Notes: a model not told the origin generated them from the letters alone. DNA of 64,000 bases from Dokdonella sp. (GCF_017744955.1 NZ_JAGIAG010000008.1:1-64000); one strand, 5' to 3'; counted from the first letter of the stretch, positions 23,539 through 33,090 are shown. A program made the numbers and translations.

Positions 23539-24045
23539 ATGGAAGAACTGAAGACGCTGCTCGACCCGCACAGCCTGTGGTACCTGCTCGCCGTGGTGAT
23601 GATCGTGGTCGGCGTCGTCGGTACCGTGCTGCCGGCGCTGCCCGGCGTGCCGCTGGTGTTCGGCGGCCTGCTGCTGGCGGCCTGGGCCGGCGACTTCCAG
23701 CGCGTCAGCACGTTCACCCTGATCGTGCTCGGCGTGCTGACCGTGCTCGCGTTGGTGATCGACTTCGTCGCCGGCGTGCTCGGCGCGCAGCGCGTCGGCG
23801 CCAGCCGCCAGGCGGTGATCGGCGCCGCGCTCGGCACCGTGGTCGGCCTCTTCTTCGGCCTGCTCGGACTGCTGCTCGGACCGTTCGTCGGCGCCCTGAT
23901 CGGCGAACTCGTCGCCGGCGGCGGCCTGCGCAAGGCGACCGGCGTCGGCATCGGCGCCTGGCTCGGCTTCGTCGTCGGCACGGTGGTCAAGCTCGGCGTC
24001 TGCTTCGCGATGCTCGGCATCTTCGCGACCGTCTACTGGCTCTGA
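23539..24045 (+). CDS. DUF456 family membrane protein
   Basis: This 168-residue polytopic membrane protein has about five hydrophobic helices with dense Gly motifs: VVGTVLPALPGVPLVFGGLL, VLALVIDFVAGVLGAQRVGA and GLFFGLLGLLLGPFVGALIG. The pattern PALPGVP...GAxRxGASRxAxxGAxxGxxxGxF is that of DUF456, a widespread family of unknown function. The length is typical. An AraC-type regulator follows after 7 bp, so the two may be cotranscribed. Confidence 0.85.
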   Translation: MEELKTLLDPHSLWYLLAVVMIVVGVVGTVLPALPGVPLVFGGLLLAAWAGDFQRVSTFTLIVLGVLTVLALVIDFVAGVLGAQRVGASRQAVIGAALGTVVGLFFGLLGLLLGPFVGALIGELVAGGGLRKATGVGIGAWLGFVVGTVVKLGVCFAMLGIFATVYWL

Positions 24046-24052
24046 GGCCCTC

Positions 24053-24745
24053 GTGTTCAGTCTGCGCACCTACCACGCCGACGTCGCCAGCCATCGGCAC
24101 GCGTTCCACCAGCTCGTGCTGCCACGCGCAGGCGTCCTGGAGATGGAAATCGAAGGCCGCGGCGGCCGCGTCGAGCGCGGCCGCGCGGCCTTCGTCGGCG
24201 CCGGCGAGCGGCATGCCTTCGGAGCGCGCGGAGCGAACCGGTTCGTGGTGCTCGACCTGCCGATAGCGCAGCTCGACGCGCGCGACGAATCGTTGCTGCG
24301 CCGCGGCTTCCTCGACCTTCCCCCGTGCGCGCACCTGCTGCTCGACGGCCTCGGCGAGAACCTGCCGCAACGTGCCGAGGCGAGCACCGCGTGGTCGCGT
24401 CTGCTGCTCGACGCGCTGCGGCGCGAACCGGTCGGCGCGGACCGCCTGCATGCCGTGCGCCGCCTGCTCGAAGACGAACCGGAGCGCCGCTACGACAGCC
24501 GCTGGCTCGCGCGCCTGGCCGGCTCGAGCCGGGCGCAGTTCTACCGCCGCTTCGTCGCCGCCTATGGCGTGACGCCGGCCGCCTTGCAGCGCGAGCGCCG
24601 CCTCGCGCTGGCGCTGGCGCGCCTGCACGAAAAGCGCACGCCGATCGCGCGCATCGCCGGCGAGGTCGGCTATTCCGAACACAGCGCGCTGACGCGCGCG
24701 CTGCGTCGCGCCTACGGAACGCCGCCGCGTCGCCTGCGCGGATGA
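24053..24745 (+). CDS. AraC-family transcriptional regulator
   Basis: This 230-residue protein has an N-terminal cupin-like sensor (about 1-110, with HRHAFHQLVLPRAGVLEMEI) and a C-terminal double helix-turn-helix (about 140-228: YDSRWLARLAGSSRAQFYRR and IARIAGEVGYSEHSALTRAL). The start is a GTG at 24053, 7 bp after the DUF456 stop. The next gene, an EamA exporter, begins 67 bp further and is a possible target. The ligand is unknown. Confidence 0.92.
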   Translation: MFSLRTYHADVASHRHAFHQLVLPRAGVLEMEIEGRGGRVERGRAAFVGAGERHAFGARGANRFVVLDLPIAQLDARDESLLRRGFLDLPPCAHLLLDGLGENLPQRAEASTAWSRLLLDALRREPVGADRLHAVRRLLEDEPERRYDSRWLARLAGSSRAQFYRRFVAAYGVTPAALQRERRLALALARLHEKRTPIARIAGEVGYSEHSALTRALRRAYGTPPRRLRG

Positions 24746-24812
24746 GACGTGCGGTCAAGCGGACGGACGCCGCGCGCACTAGCGTGGCACCTCCGACTTC
24801 GACCGCGCCGAC

Positions 24813-25691
24813 ATGCGCTCGTCACACCACGCCACGCTCGCCGGATTCGGCGCGATCCTGCTCTGGTCGACGCTGGCGCTGCTGAGCCGCGGCGCGGCGC
24901 GCATTCCGGCGTATCAACTGCTGGCGCTGAGTTTCGCGGTCGGTGTCGGCGCGACCTTGCTGGCGACGGTGCTGCGTCACGGCCTGCGCGCGGGGCTTGC
25001 GCGTTGCGCAGCGCCGCCACGCGCGCTCGCGCTCGGGTTCGCCGCGCTGTTCGGCTTCCACGCGCTGTACTTCCATGCGCTGAAACTGGCACCGGCCGCG
25101 TCGGCGAGCCTGATCGTCTATCTGTGGCCGCTGCTGCTCGCGCTCGGCGCCGCGTGGCGCGAATGCGAAGCGCGCAGCACGCGATTGGCCGCAGCCGTAC
25201 TCGGCCTGTTCGCCGCGATCCTCGTGCTTGGCGGCGATCGGAGCGAAGGCGGCGCGCAGGCCACGCTCGGCTACGGTTTCGCCTTGGCCAGCGCGCTGGT
25301 CTGGGCCGGCTACTCGTTGTCGAACCGCCGCTTCGCCGCGCTGCCGGCGGAAACGCTGATCCCGGCTTGCGCGCTGACCGCGTCGGCCGGACTGGTCGCG
25401 CATGGACTCGGCGAAACCTGGGTCACGCCCGCGCCGTTGGAATGGTCCGCGATCGCGGCGCTCGGCGTCGGTCCGGTCGGAGGCGCGTTTCTGCTCTGGG
25501 ACGGCGCGACCAAGCGCGGCGATCTCGGCCTGCTCGGCAGCGCCGCTTATGCGGCGCCGGTGTTGTCGACGTTCTGGCTGGCACTGGCTGGCGAGGCGTC
25601 GGCGAGTCCGCGCCTGTTCCTCGCGGCGGCGCTGATCGTCGCGGCCGCCGCCCTCGGACAGCGTCGCGCGCGCGCCGTCAGCGCCGGCTGA
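24813..25691 (+). CDS. EamA/DMT-family exporter
   Basis: This 292-residue inner-membrane protein has ten hydrophobic helices in two EamA repeats. The first repeat starts TLAGFGAILLWSTLALLSRG, and LASALVWAGYSLSNRRFAAL lies at the start of the second. GPVGGAFLLWDGATKRGDLG resembles aromatic amino acid exporters of the YddG type. The substrate is inferred only. Its last 14 bp overlap the convergent gene at 25678. Confidence 0.88.
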   Translation: MRSSHHATLAGFGAILLWSTLALLSRGAARIPAYQLLALSFAVGVGATLLATVLRHGLRAGLARCAAPPRALALGFAALFGFHALYFHALKLAPAASASLIVYLWPLLLALGAAWRECEARSTRLAAAVLGLFAAILVLGGDRSEGGAQATLGYGFALASALVWAGYSLSNRRFAALPAETLIPACALTASAGLVAHGLGETWVTPAPLEWSAIAALGVGPVGGAFLLWDGATKRGDLGLLGSAAYAAPVLSTFWLALAGEASASPRLFLAAALIVAAAALGQRRARAVSAG

Positions 25692-26118
25692 TGGTGAACT
25701 TGCCGAACGCGACGCCGAGATCCCAGCCCTGGCCCTTGCCGGACAGTGCCAGCGAGACCGGTCCCTTGGTCATCGCCTGTGCCTCGCTCGAATTGACGGC
25801 GCCGGCATGCGCGGTCGCGCCGACGTAGGTGCCGAGCACGTTGTCGATGTCGTAGATCGCGGTGAACTCGCCGCGGCCGTCGCGGATCTCGGTCTTGCCG
25901 AAGGTCAGGCCGCCGCCCTTGGCCTCGATCGTCACGTCGAGCATCTGGCCGTTGCTGCAGCTCACCGTGCCGGTGCCGGAGGCGGTCTTGTAGAAGGCCG
26001 ACCAGCCGGACAGCGAGAAGGTCAGCTTGCAATCGATCTCCTTGTCGGCGCGCGCCGGTGCGGAAACGGTCAGCGCGACCAGCAGGGCCGCAGCCATGAG
26101 CGGAATCATCAGACGCAT
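25678..26118 (-). CDS. Small exported protein of unknown function
   Basis: This 146-residue protein has a signal peptide (MAAALLVALTVSAPARA) and a beta-rich mature part with two Cys (IDCKLTF and GTVSCSNGQ) that could form a disulfide. The Gly-rich strands KGGGLTFGKTEIRDGRGEF and GKGQGWDLGVAFGKFTI suggest a compact periplasmic beta fold. I do not recognise a characterised family. It is monocistronic and its 3' end overlaps the exporter gene by 14 bp. Confidence 0.8.
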   Translation of the reverse strand: MRLMIPLMAAALLVALTVSAPARADKEIDCKLTFSLSGWSAFYKTASGTGTVSCSNGQMLDVTIEAKGGGLTFGKTEIRDGRGEFTAIYDIDNVLGTYVGATAHAGAVNSSEAQAMTKGPVSLALSGKGQGWDLGVAFGKFTISRR

Positions 26119-26261
26119 CGGCTTGTCTCCAGGGAGTGGATGGCACGTGGTGGAATGGCGCGATTGTCGTGCATCGACGGCGCGATTCGCACCCGCAGCA
26201 CGACGCCACGTTCATACCGCCGTAAGCTTGCGTCATCCGCGAGAACCCGAGGAGAACGGCC

Positions 26262-27101
26262 ATGACGAACTCCGAACGACATCCCTTCGAAGTCGCGATC
26301 CATCTTCGCCGCACCGACGCGCCGACGCCCGCCTCCGAGGTCGGGCTGGCGTTGGCGAAACGCCTGGATGCCTGGGCCATCGGCCTGCACGTGGTGCCGC
26401 TGTCGCCGGTCGCGTTCGCCTCGCCGGAAGCGGTCGCGCTGTACACCGGCGAGGTCGACGAGCTCTACCGAACCGCGGTCGAGCACGCCGCGCAATGGCG
26501 CAGTCTGCTCGACCGCCACGGCGTCGCCGGCGAGTGGCAGGTGACCCAGGGCGACGTGGTCGAATCGCTCTGCCACGCTTCCCGCTGGTGCGACCTGGTG
26601 GTGGTCGAGCGGCCACAGCTCGTGCCGGATGCGCCGACCGGCTGGGGCGTCGTCTCGCGCACCGTGTTCGGCGCCTCGGCGCCGGTGGTCGTGGTGCCGG
26701 AGAGCGCCAAGCCGGGCAGCGTCGCCACGCGCGTGCTGATCGCCTGGAACCAGAGCCGCGAGGCCATGCTCGCGATCCGCGGCGCGCTGCCGCTGCTCGC
26801 GCGCGCCGAGCGCGTGCTGATCCTCGAAGGCGATCTGGTCGAGAACCCGTTCGGCCTGCGCTACCTGCCGAAGTTCGACCTGCGCGCGTGGCTCGCGCGT
26901 CACGGCATCGACGCCGAGATCCGCCCGTTCAGCGGCGGCAAGGAACGCGGCGCGGCACTGCTCGACGCCGCGCGCACCGACGCCGCCGACCTCATCGTGA
27001 TGGGCGCCTGGGGCCATTCGCGCATCACCGAACTGGTGCTCGGCGGCACCACGCGGCACCTGTTCCAGCACAGCGACCTGCCTCTGCTGGTCGCGCATTG
27101 A
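26262..27101 (+). CDS. Universal stress protein (tandem UspA-like)
   Basis: This 279-residue cytosolic protein has a degenerate first UspA half (about 8-145, with WCDLVVVERP) and a better conserved second half (about 155-279). The second half carries RVLIAWNQSREAMLAIRGAL and the nucleotide-binding pattern IVMGAWGHSRITELVLGGTT. Such proteins bind ATP and act in stress tolerance. GGAG precedes the ATG. The stop overlaps the next start by one base. Confidence 0.9.
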   Translation: MTNSERHPFEVAIHLRRTDAPTPASEVGLALAKRLDAWAIGLHVVPLSPVAFASPEAVALYTGEVDELYRTAVEHAAQWRSLLDRHGVAGEWQVTQGDVVESLCHASRWCDLVVVERPQLVPDAPTGWGVVSRTVFGASAPVVVVPESAKPGSVATRVLIAWNQSREAMLAIRGALPLLARAERVLILEGDLVENPFGLRYLPKFDLRAWLARHGIDAEIRPFSGGKERGAALLDAARTDAADLIVMGAWGHSRITELVLGGTTRHLFQHSDLPLLVAH

Positions 27102-27676
27102 TGGACGGCGCGAGCTTCCCGCCGATTCCGGTGCTGGAAGGCGCGCGACTGCGCCTGCGCGCGCTGCACGAACGCGACGTCGACGCGCTGTTCGCGCTGC
27201 ATTCCGATCCGCAGGTGATGCGCTACTGGAGCTTCCCGGCCTGGAGCGCGCGCGAGCAGGCGGTGGCGCACGTCGCCCGGCTCGCGCGCGAGCGCGAGCT
27301 GATGGAGTTCTACCCATGGATCGCGACGCTGCGCGGCGACGACGAGCTGATCGGCACCTGCTCGCTGTTCGGAATCCATCGCGAGCATCTGCGCGGCGTG
27401 ATCGGCTATGCGCTGCGTCCGCCGTTCTGGGGCCGGGGATTGGCCGGCGAGATGCTGCGCCTGGCGCTCGATTTCGCGTTCGACACGCTGGCGCTCAATC
27501 GCATCGAGGCCGACGTCGATCCGCTCAACCTCGCCTCGTGCGCGCTGGCCGAGCGCGCCGGTTTCCGGCGCGAAGGCTACCTGCGCGAACGCTGGCGCGT
27601 CGGTGGCGGCGTGCAGGACACCGCATTGTACGGGCTGCTGCGCAAGGACTACGCGCGCGCGCCGTCGTCGTCCTAA
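27101..27676 (+). CDS. GNAT N-acetyltransferase (RimJ/RimL type)
   Basis: This 191-residue acetyltransferase has LEGARLRLRALHERDVDALF at the N-terminus, acetyl-CoA site region VIGYALRPPFWGRGLAGEML, and NLASCALAERAGFRREGYLR near the C-terminus. The ATG shares one base with the universal stress protein stop, so translation is coupled. The 3' end overlaps the convergent ATPase gene by 4 bp. The substrate is unknown. Confidence 0.9.
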   Translation: MDGASFPPIPVLEGARLRLRALHERDVDALFALHSDPQVMRYWSFPAWSAREQAVAHVARLARERELMEFYPWIATLRGDDELIGTCSLFGIHREHLRGVIGYALRPPFWGRGLAGEMLRLALDFAFDTLALNRIEADVDPLNLASCALAERAGFRREGYLRERWRVGGGVQDTALYGLLRKDYARAPSSS

Positions 27677-28815
27677 GGCCACACCGGCTCGTCGAGCATG
27701 CCCTGCCCGACGACGCGCGTTTCGCCGAACTCGCGCGCCAGCTCGACCGCCGGCGCGCCGACGAGATCCTCGAGCGTGTCCGCCAGCGCGCGTGCATGCG
27801 TGATGACCCAGATCCGGCTGCGCCCGGCCGCTGAGGCGATCTGGCGCGCCAGCGGACGCAGCAGGTCCGGATGCAGGCTTTGCTCCGGCTCGTTCAGCAC
27901 CAGCAGTTCCGGCGGGCGCGGACTCGCCAACGCCGCCAGCAGGCAGAGATAGCGCAGCGTGCCGTCCGAAAGCTCCGCGGCGCTCAAGGGCCGCAGCAGG
28001 CCTTCGACGGCGAGTCCGACCTGCAGCTGCGCGTCGGCGCCGAGAATGCGCAGGGCCGAGCCCGGGAACGCGTCCTCGACCGCCGCGTGCAAGGCGGGCG
28101 CGTCGCCGATCTCCAGAATCGTCTGCAAGGCGGCGGCGAGATCGCGGCCGTCGTGCGCGAGCGCGCCGGTGCGAACGCCGATGCGCGGCTGACGCAGCGG
28201 ACTTTCGGCATCGGTACGGAAGCCGTCGTAGAAACGCCAGCCGCGCAGGCGTTCGCGCAGCGCGAACAGCTCGGGGAAGCGTTCCGGCTCGCCCAGTTCC
28301 GCCAGGATCGACCGGTTGGTCGCCGGTGCGAAATTCAATCGGCTCCAGCCGTCGCGCTCGCGGACGCGCACGTGCAGTCCGTCGCGTTCGAGCCAGGTGT
28401 TCGACGAACGCCGCGGCGGTTTCTGCCACACGGTTTCGGTCTTGATTTCCGGATCGAATGCGAAGCGCGAGAGCGACGGCGTCGGCAAGCCCAGCGCGAT
28501 CTCGTAGGCGACGTCGTCGGCGGCGAAGCCGAAGCTCACGCGCAGCGGCGCCTTCTTCGCCGTGCCCTGGATCGGTACGCCGCGCCGAACCTGCCGGCGG
28601 ATGTCGGCGGGACCTGCCCATTGCACCGAAGGAATCCCGCCTTCCAGCGCGAGCGCCTCGGCCAGCTTTCCGTCGGCGGCCTGCGCGAGCAGGCGCAGCG
28701 CGCGATAGAGATTCGACTTGCCGCTTCCGTTCGCGCCGGTGACGACGGTCAACGGCGTCAGCGCGAGCTTGAGATCGCGCAGCGAACGATAATTGGCGAC
28801 GGCGAAGGTGTGCAT
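27673..28815 (-). CDS. AAA-type ATPase (RecF/SMC-like, AAA_21 group)
   Basis: This 380-residue single-protein ATPase has Walker A VVTGANGSGKSN (Lys near 33), an ABC-like signature region LSAAELSDGTLRYLCLLAAL, Walker B ELLVLNEPEQSLHPDLLRPL, and a switch His in VITHARALADTL. The Asp before the catalytic Glu is Asn here (LNEPE), which is common in this overcoming-lysogenization-like ATPase group. No TOPRIM or nuclease partner is adjacent. I start at ATG 28815, where the core fold begins; an in-frame start at 28857 would add 14 residues. The biological role is not known. Confidence 0.85.
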   Translation of the reverse strand: MHTFAVANYRSLRDLKLALTPLTVVTGANGSGKSNLYRALRLLAQAADGKLAEALALEGGIPSVQWAGPADIRRQVRRGVPIQGTAKKAPLRVSFGFAADDVAYEIALGLPTPSLSRFAFDPEIKTETVWQKPPRRSSNTWLERDGLHVRVRERDGWSRLNFAPATNRSILAELGEPERFPELFALRERLRGWRFYDGFRTDAESPLRQPRIGVRTGALAHDGRDLAAALQTILEIGDAPALHAAVEDAFPGSALRILGADAQLQVGLAVEGLLRPLSAAELSDGTLRYLCLLAALASPRPPELLVLNEPEQSLHPDLLRPLARQIASAAGRSRIWVITHARALADTLEDLVGAPAVELAREFGETRVVGQGMLDEPVWP

Positions 28816-28860
28816 GGGCGGCAATCGTCCCTGATCGCGGCGTTTCCCATCAACCACTGT

Positions 28861-28912
28861 CGCGCCCGGATCGATCCCGGGCGCGCTTCGGCGCGGCCGT
28901 TGCAGCCGCGCC
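28861..28912 (-). terminator. Two stacked hairpins downstream of gapA
   Basis: CGCGCCCGG/CCGGGCGCG (28861-28869 with 28877-28885) and GGCGCGGC/GCCGCGCC (28890-28897 with 28905-28912) form two GC-rich stems within 70 bp after the gapA stop. A T tract is missing. They are probably a 3' end structure for gapA. Confidence 0.5.
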
Positions 28913-28930
28913 GTTCGGCGGAACCGGCTC

Positions 28931-29941
28931 TTACGCCTTCGCGAACGCGAGCGTCATGTCGAGCATGCGGTTGGAGAAGCCCCACTCGTTGTCGTACCAC
29001 GACAGCACCTTGACCAGGGTGCCGCCCATCACGCGCGTCTGCGTCGCGTCGTAGACCGACGACAGCGGGTTGTGGTTGAAGTCGACCGAGACCAGCGGCT
29101 TGGTATTGATGCCGAGGATGCCCTTGAGCGCGCCTTCGGCGGCGGCCTTCACTGCCGCGTCGATCTCCTCCTTGCTGGTCGCACGCTTGGCGACGAAAGA
29201 GAGATCGACCACCGAGACGTTGATCGTCGGCACGCGCATCGCGAAGCCGTCGAGCTTGCCGTTGAGTTCCGGCAGCACCAGACCCACCGCAGCGGCGGCG
29301 CCGGTCTTGGCCGGGATCTGGCTCGTCGTCGCCGAGCGCGCCCGGCGCAGGTCGGAGTGATAGACGTCGGTCAGCACCTGGTCGTTGGTGTAGGCGTGGA
29401 TCGTCGTCATCAGGCCGTGCTCGATGCCGATCGCTTCGTTCAGCACCTTGGCCAGCGGCGCGAGGCAGTTCGTCGTGCAGGACGCGTTGGAGATGACGCG
29501 GTCGCTGCTCTTGATCTTGTCGTGATTGACGCCGAAGACGAAGGTGCCGTCCACGTCCTTGTCGCCCGGAGCCGAGATGATGACCTTGCTCGCGCCGGCG
29601 GCGATGTGCGCGCTCGCCTTCGCCTTGCTGGTGAAGAAGCCGGTCGACTCGAGCACGATGTCGACGCCGAGGTCCTTCCACGGCAGCTTGGCCGGGTCGC
29701 GTTCGGCGCAGACCTTGATGCGGTCGCCGTTGACGATCAGATCGCCGCCTTCGACGCTGACCTCGCCCGGGAACTTGCCGTGCGCGGTGTCGTACTGGGT
29801 CAGATGCGCATTCGTCTCGGCATCGCCGAGGTCGTTGACCGCGACGATCTGGATCTCGCCGTTGCGCTTGCCTTCGTACAGCGCGCGCAGCACGTTGCGG
29901 CCGATGCGGCCATAGCCATTGATCGCGACTTTCACAGCCAT
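28931..29941 (-). CDS. gapA: Glyceraldehyde-3-phosphate dehydrogenase, type I
   Basis: This 336-residue glycolytic enzyme oxidises glyceraldehyde 3-phosphate with NAD and phosphate to 1,3-bisphosphoglycerate. The N-terminal Rossmann motif is [15 protein letters not shown]. The active-site Cys lies in [13 protein letters not shown], and the His and phosphate sites in [35 protein letters not shown] ends the catalytic domain. ATG 29941 was chosen at the canonical [11 protein letters not shown] start. The gene is monocistronic, with hairpins downstream. Confidence 0.98.
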   Translation of the reverse strand: MAVKVAINGYGRIGRNVLRALYEGKRNGEIQIVAVNDLGDAETNAHLTQYDTAHGKFPGEVSVEGGDLIVNGDRIKVCAERDPAKLPWKDLGVDIVLESTGFFTSKAKASAHIAAGASKVIISAPGDKDVDGTFVFGVNHDKIKSSDRVISNASCTTNCLAPLAKVLNEAIGIEHGLMTTIHAYTNDQVLTDVYHSDLRRARSATTSQIPAKTGAAAAVGLVLPELNGKLDGFAMRVPTINVSVVDLSFVAKRATSKEEIDAAVKAAAEGALKGILGINTKPLVSVDFNHNPLSSVYDATQTRVMGGTLVKVLSWYDNEWGFSNRMLDMTLAFAKA

Positions 29942-30042
29942 CAGACGACTCCTAGGAAGAAGGAAGAGGATGAGGCCGTGAATTTTAACGGCCCCGTGCG
30001 CTGTGCGCACAGGGCCGGTTGCCCGGAGCCAATTGGCCGGCT

Positions 30043-31686
30043 TCAGCCGCTCCCTTCCGGAGCGGCGACGAAGATCGCGTCCAGCGCCCCCGGCGCGATC
30101 GCCGCCGGCTGCGCCGCGGGCGGCCCATGCAGGGAAAACTCGATCGGCACCAAGGCCTTGCCCGCAATCGGCTTGCCATCCTTGCGGGCCGGATTGAACC
30201 GCCACGACTTGACCGTGCCCACCGCCGCATCGCCGAGGATGGCCGCGCCGGGCGGCTCGATGCGATCGACGCGCGCGTCCTGCAGTGCTCCGTCGGCACT
30301 GACCGCGACCGCGACCAGTACCCGACCTTCGATGCGCCGCGCGAGCGCCTCGGCCGGATAAGTCGGCGCATTCAACGCACGGTACGTCACGCCCACCGTC
30401 GCCGGTTCACTCGCAGCGGCTGGCGCGGCCTGCGCCTGCTCCGCCGGATCCACGAACGCCATCGTCCCTTCGATGCGATAGCCGGCGGGGTCGCCGCGTC
30501 CGTCGACGGCCACCGAGAATGACTCGCCGGGCACGGCGACCACGCTGGCCGCGCCGAGCGCCCGCTCGCCACGGTAGATGGAGGCGGCGAGCGAGAGGTT
30601 GCCGTCGGCGACCGCTGTCGCGGTCAATGTCGCGCGCCACGGCGAGGTGGGATCGTCGTCGGCGATTTCGAAGCTCTGGTCGACAGGGTTGATGATGCGG
30701 ACGGGCTTTCCGATCCGGTCACCGACGTCGATGCGCAAGCGGCTCTCCACTTGGCGCGGTCGTTCCGCGCTCGCTTGCGGACGCGGCGACTGGCTGGCCC
30801 AGGCGGCGTAGGCGCACAACAGCGTCGCGCCGGCCACCAACGAAAGACCGGCGATGCGCACTGCGCGCCGCGGCCGTGACTGCTTCAACATGATGATGCG
30901 CTCCTTGAGATTCCGATCGGACGGCCATCGGCAGCCGACCGGCAGCCGCAGCTCCTGCCGCGGCTGACCGGCCAACTGCACCTTCAACATCGCGTCGGCG
31001 TAACGCCGGCGCGCTTCCGGAAAACGGGCGATCACCGCGGCGTCGCAGGCCAATTCCTGGTCGAGGCGGAACGTCGCGGCGGCGTAGTGGATCAAGGGGT
31101 TGAACCAGTTCAAGCAGCGCAAGGCGGCGACGAACGCATTGATCGCGGCGTCGCCGCGCCGAAGATGCACGCGCTCGTGGACGAGGATCAGCTCGCGCTC
31201 GGCGCTCGTGTAGCGCCCCTCGAAGTCGGCCGGCAGCACGATGCGCGGCCGCCAGGCGCCGACCAGCGCGGGGCCGCCCAGATCGGATTCCGACTGCACG
31301 AGGCGCACGCCGTCGAGCGGCCGCAGCCGCCCCAGCCCGCGCAGGTACCGGCGCTGCTGCGCCGCGAACCAGATCGCCGTGAGCAAGACACCGGACAACC
31401 AGACGAGGAGCAACGAGGGGCGCGGATCGAACGATGCCGTGGGAGGGCTGGCAGCGGCGGCAGCGGACGCGGCAAGGCGCACGACGGCGCCGACGTTCGG
31501 CACCAACTGCATCGGCGCAGGCAGCAGCACGACGGCCGTCGTCACCGGCACCAGCAGCCAGCTCAGGTAGACGAGCTGCGCACCGAAGGCGCGACGCAAG
31601 AATCGACGTCCCAGCAGCACGACGAGCATCGCGCAGGAGCCGATCAGGCTCATCCGCAGCAGCGTGTCGAACAGCTCAGCGCTCAT
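30043..31686 (-). CDS. BlaR1/MecR1-type M56 peptidase fused to a TonB C-terminal domain
   Basis: This 547-residue protein has an N-terminal membrane module (about 5-110, four helices) surrounding a zinc-metallopeptidase with the HERVH (HExxH) site at [20 protein letters not shown]. Another membrane segment lies near 275-295. The last 110 residues form a TonB/energy-transducer-like domain, [20 protein letters not shown] through [15 protein letters not shown]. Antirepressor peptidases of this type cleave BlaI-like repressors after sensing an envelope signal, and a TonB-type end replaces the penicillin-sensing domain of true BlaR1. It overlaps blaI by 11 bp. The inducer is unknown. Confidence 0.88.
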   Translation of the reverse strand: MSAELFDTLLRMSLIGSCAMLVVLLGRRFLRRAFGAQLVYLSWLLVPVTTAVVLLPAPMQLVPNVGAVVRLAASAAAAASPPTASFDPRPSLLLVWLSGVLLTAIWFAAQQRRYLRGLGRLRPLDGVRLVQSESDLGGPALVGAWRPRIVLPADFEGRYTSAERELILVHERVHLRRGDAAINAFVAALRCLNWFNPLIHYAAATFRLDQELACDAAVIARFPEARRRYADAMLKVQLAGQPRQELRLPVGCRWPSDRNLKERIIMLKQSRPRRAVRIAGLSLVAGATLLCAYAAWASQSPRPQASAERPRQVESRLRIDVGDRIGKPVRIINPVDQSFEIADDDPTSPWRATLTATAVADGNLSLAASIYRGERALGAASVVAVPGESFSVAVDGRGDPAGYRIEGTMAFVDPAEQAQAAPAAASEPATVGVTYRALNAPTYPAEALARRIEGRVLVAVAVSADGALQDARVDRIEPPGAAILGDAAVGTVKSWRFNPARKDGKPIAGKALVPIEFSLHGPPAAQPAAIAPGALDAIFVAAPEGSG

Positions 31687-32044
31687 CGTCGAGTTCCTCG
31701 ATCAGCGCGCGGATCTCGGCGATGTCCTTCTTCGTCAGCTTCGCCCGTTCCGAGAAATGCGCGACCAGCGCGGACACGCGACCGCCGTAGAGACGGTCGA
31801 GCAGGCTCTTGCTTTCGGCGTGCACGTAGTCGCCGCGTCGGATCAACGGCCGATACAGATAACGCCGGCCATCGCGCTCCGCCGCGACCGCGCGCTTCTT
31901 TAGCAATCGATTCAGCAAGGTCTTGATGGTCGCTTCCTGCCAGTCCTGCCGACCGGCCAACGCCCCGGCGACGTCTTCGGCGCTCTGCGGCGAGCGCCGC
32001 CACAGCACTTCCATCACCTGACTTTCCGCTTCGCTGATGCGCAT
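31676..32044 (-). CDS. BlaI/MecI/CopY family repressor
   Basis: This 122-residue winged-helix repressor begins MRISEAESQVMEVLWRRSPQ, followed by the recognition region QEATIKTLLNRLLKKRAVAA and a C-terminal dimerisation helix (ALVAHFSERAKLTKKDIAEI). It pairs with the downstream M56 peptidase, overlapping it by 11 bp. Two inverted repeats directly upstream of its ATG (32051-32062 and 32078-32089) are its likely operators, implying autoregulation. Confidence 0.93.
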   Translation of the reverse strand: MRISEAESQVMEVLWRRSPQSAEDVAGALAGRQDWQEATIKTLLNRLLKKRAVAAERDGRRYLYRPLIRRGDYVHAESKSLLDRLYGGRVSALVAHFSERAKLTKKDIAEIRALIEELDDER

Positions 32045-32050
32045 ATCTGT

Positions 32051-32089
32051 TTACGCCTGTAATCGACGCCGTGATGATTACGCTCGTAA
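32051..32089. promoter_or_regulatory. Two BlaI-type operators
   Basis: TTACGCCTGTAA (32051-32062) and TTACGCTCGTAA (32078-32089) are near-identical and perfect 12-bp dyads respectively, centred 27 bp apart, and begin 7 bp upstream of the repressor ATG. Spacing of under three helical turns would let two dimers bind one face. They could also influence the divergent outer-membrane protein gene. Confidence 0.72.
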
Positions 32090-32144
32090 ACGATCCTGTC
32101 AAGCAGGTTCGTCGACAGCGCACATTCCGCGGCAGCGCTGCGGA

Positions 32145-32158
32145 TTCAGCTAGCTGAA
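32145..32158. promoter_or_regulatory. 14-bp perfect palindrome upstream of the barrel gene
   Basis: TTCAGCTAGCTGAA is a perfect palindrome about 165 bp before the first outer-membrane barrel gene and just ahead of an AT-rich stretch (TATTTATAAA, 32159-32168) that could hold the promoter. It is a candidate operator. The regulator is unknown. Confidence 0.45.
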
Positions 32159-32320
32159 CTATTTATAAACTCTTCAGTATTGAAATCCATGAGGTGAATC
32201 CCATCTAACTCCCGCCGCCACGGAATCGAACCCGACGACAGAGGCGACAGTCGAAGCAAGGCGCCGTAAGGAAGCGACGCCGAGGACATCACCACCCCAA
32301 GCAGTTGGAGTAGAAAGACC

Positions 32321-32893
32321 ATGAAAAATACAATTCTTGCTATTGCTATCGCCGGCGGCTTCGCCGCGCTCCCGATCGCCAGCCACGCCGCGAACAACAG
32401 CGGATTCTTCATCAACGGCAACGTCGGCCAGTCGAGTTTCGACAAGGGCAAGTACAGCGACGACGACACCGGCTACGGCGTCAACGCCGGCTACCGCTGG
32501 GCGGTCGCACCGAATTTCCTGCTCGGCGTCGAAGGCGGTTACGTCGACCTCGGCGAAGTCTCGCCCAAGCGCGGCTACGGCCCGCTCGGCAAGGCCGAAC
32601 TCAGCGGCTGGACGCTCGGCGTCAACGGCCACTGGAACCTGACCGACAATTGGTACCTCAGCGGACGCGGCGGCTACTTCCGCGGCGATCTGAAGGGCGG
32701 TTATCTCATTGGCGGCCTGGTTCCCGCGCGCGTCGACGACAACAGCAACAAGTGGTACGCGGGCGCGGGCTTCGGCTACGACTTCAGCAACAACGTCAGC
32801 GTCGGCCTGAACTACGACTACTACAAGGCGGAAAAGAGCGGTCTGAAGCTCGACTCCGACCTGGTCTCGGTCAGCGCCGAGTACCGCTTCTGA
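32321..32893 (+). CDS. Outer-membrane beta-barrel protein (OmpA-like/opacity type), copy 1
   Basis: This 190-residue protein has a signal peptide (MKNTILAIAIAGGFAALPIA, cleavage after SHA) and eight alternating amphipathic strands, including GYRWAVAPNFLLGVEGGYVD and WYAGAGFGYDFSNNVSVGLN. It ends in Phe (SVSAEYRF), the usual C-terminal signal for outer-membrane insertion. TTGGAG precedes the ATG. The next gene is a tandem paralogue. A rho-independent terminator separates them, so they are independently transcribed. Confidence 0.9.
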   Translation: MKNTILAIAIAGGFAALPIASHAANNSGFFINGNVGQSSFDKGKYSDDDTGYGVNAGYRWAVAPNFLLGVEGGYVDLGEVSPKRGYGPLGKAELSGWTLGVNGHWNLTDNWYLSGRGGYFRGDLKGGYLIGGLVPARVDDNSNKWYAGAGFGYDFSNNVSVGLNYDYYKAEKSGLKLDSDLVSVSAEYRF

Positions 32894-32942
32894 TCGGACC
32901 CCCAGTCTCCAACGGGAGCCACAGGGCAAGGATGCACGGGAC

Positions 32943-32978
32943 GGCCCGGCCTGCGCGAGCAGGTCGGGCCTTTTTCTT
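32943..32978 (+). terminator. Rho-independent terminator after barrel gene 1
   Basis: GGCCCGGCCTGC (32943-32954) pairs with GCAGGTCGGGCC (32959-32970), with one G-T pair, around a GCGA loop, followed by TTTTTCTT. It lies 50 bp after the stop. Confidence 0.9.
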
Positions 32979-33090
32979 GCGGGGACGGCGTGCATTCATC
33001 CGCACATCCGCATGCTCCGGCCGCCGTCGCCCCGCGACGGCTCGATCGAGTCGCCGCTCGACGAACTCAAAAGAACGATCCGGAGTCATG

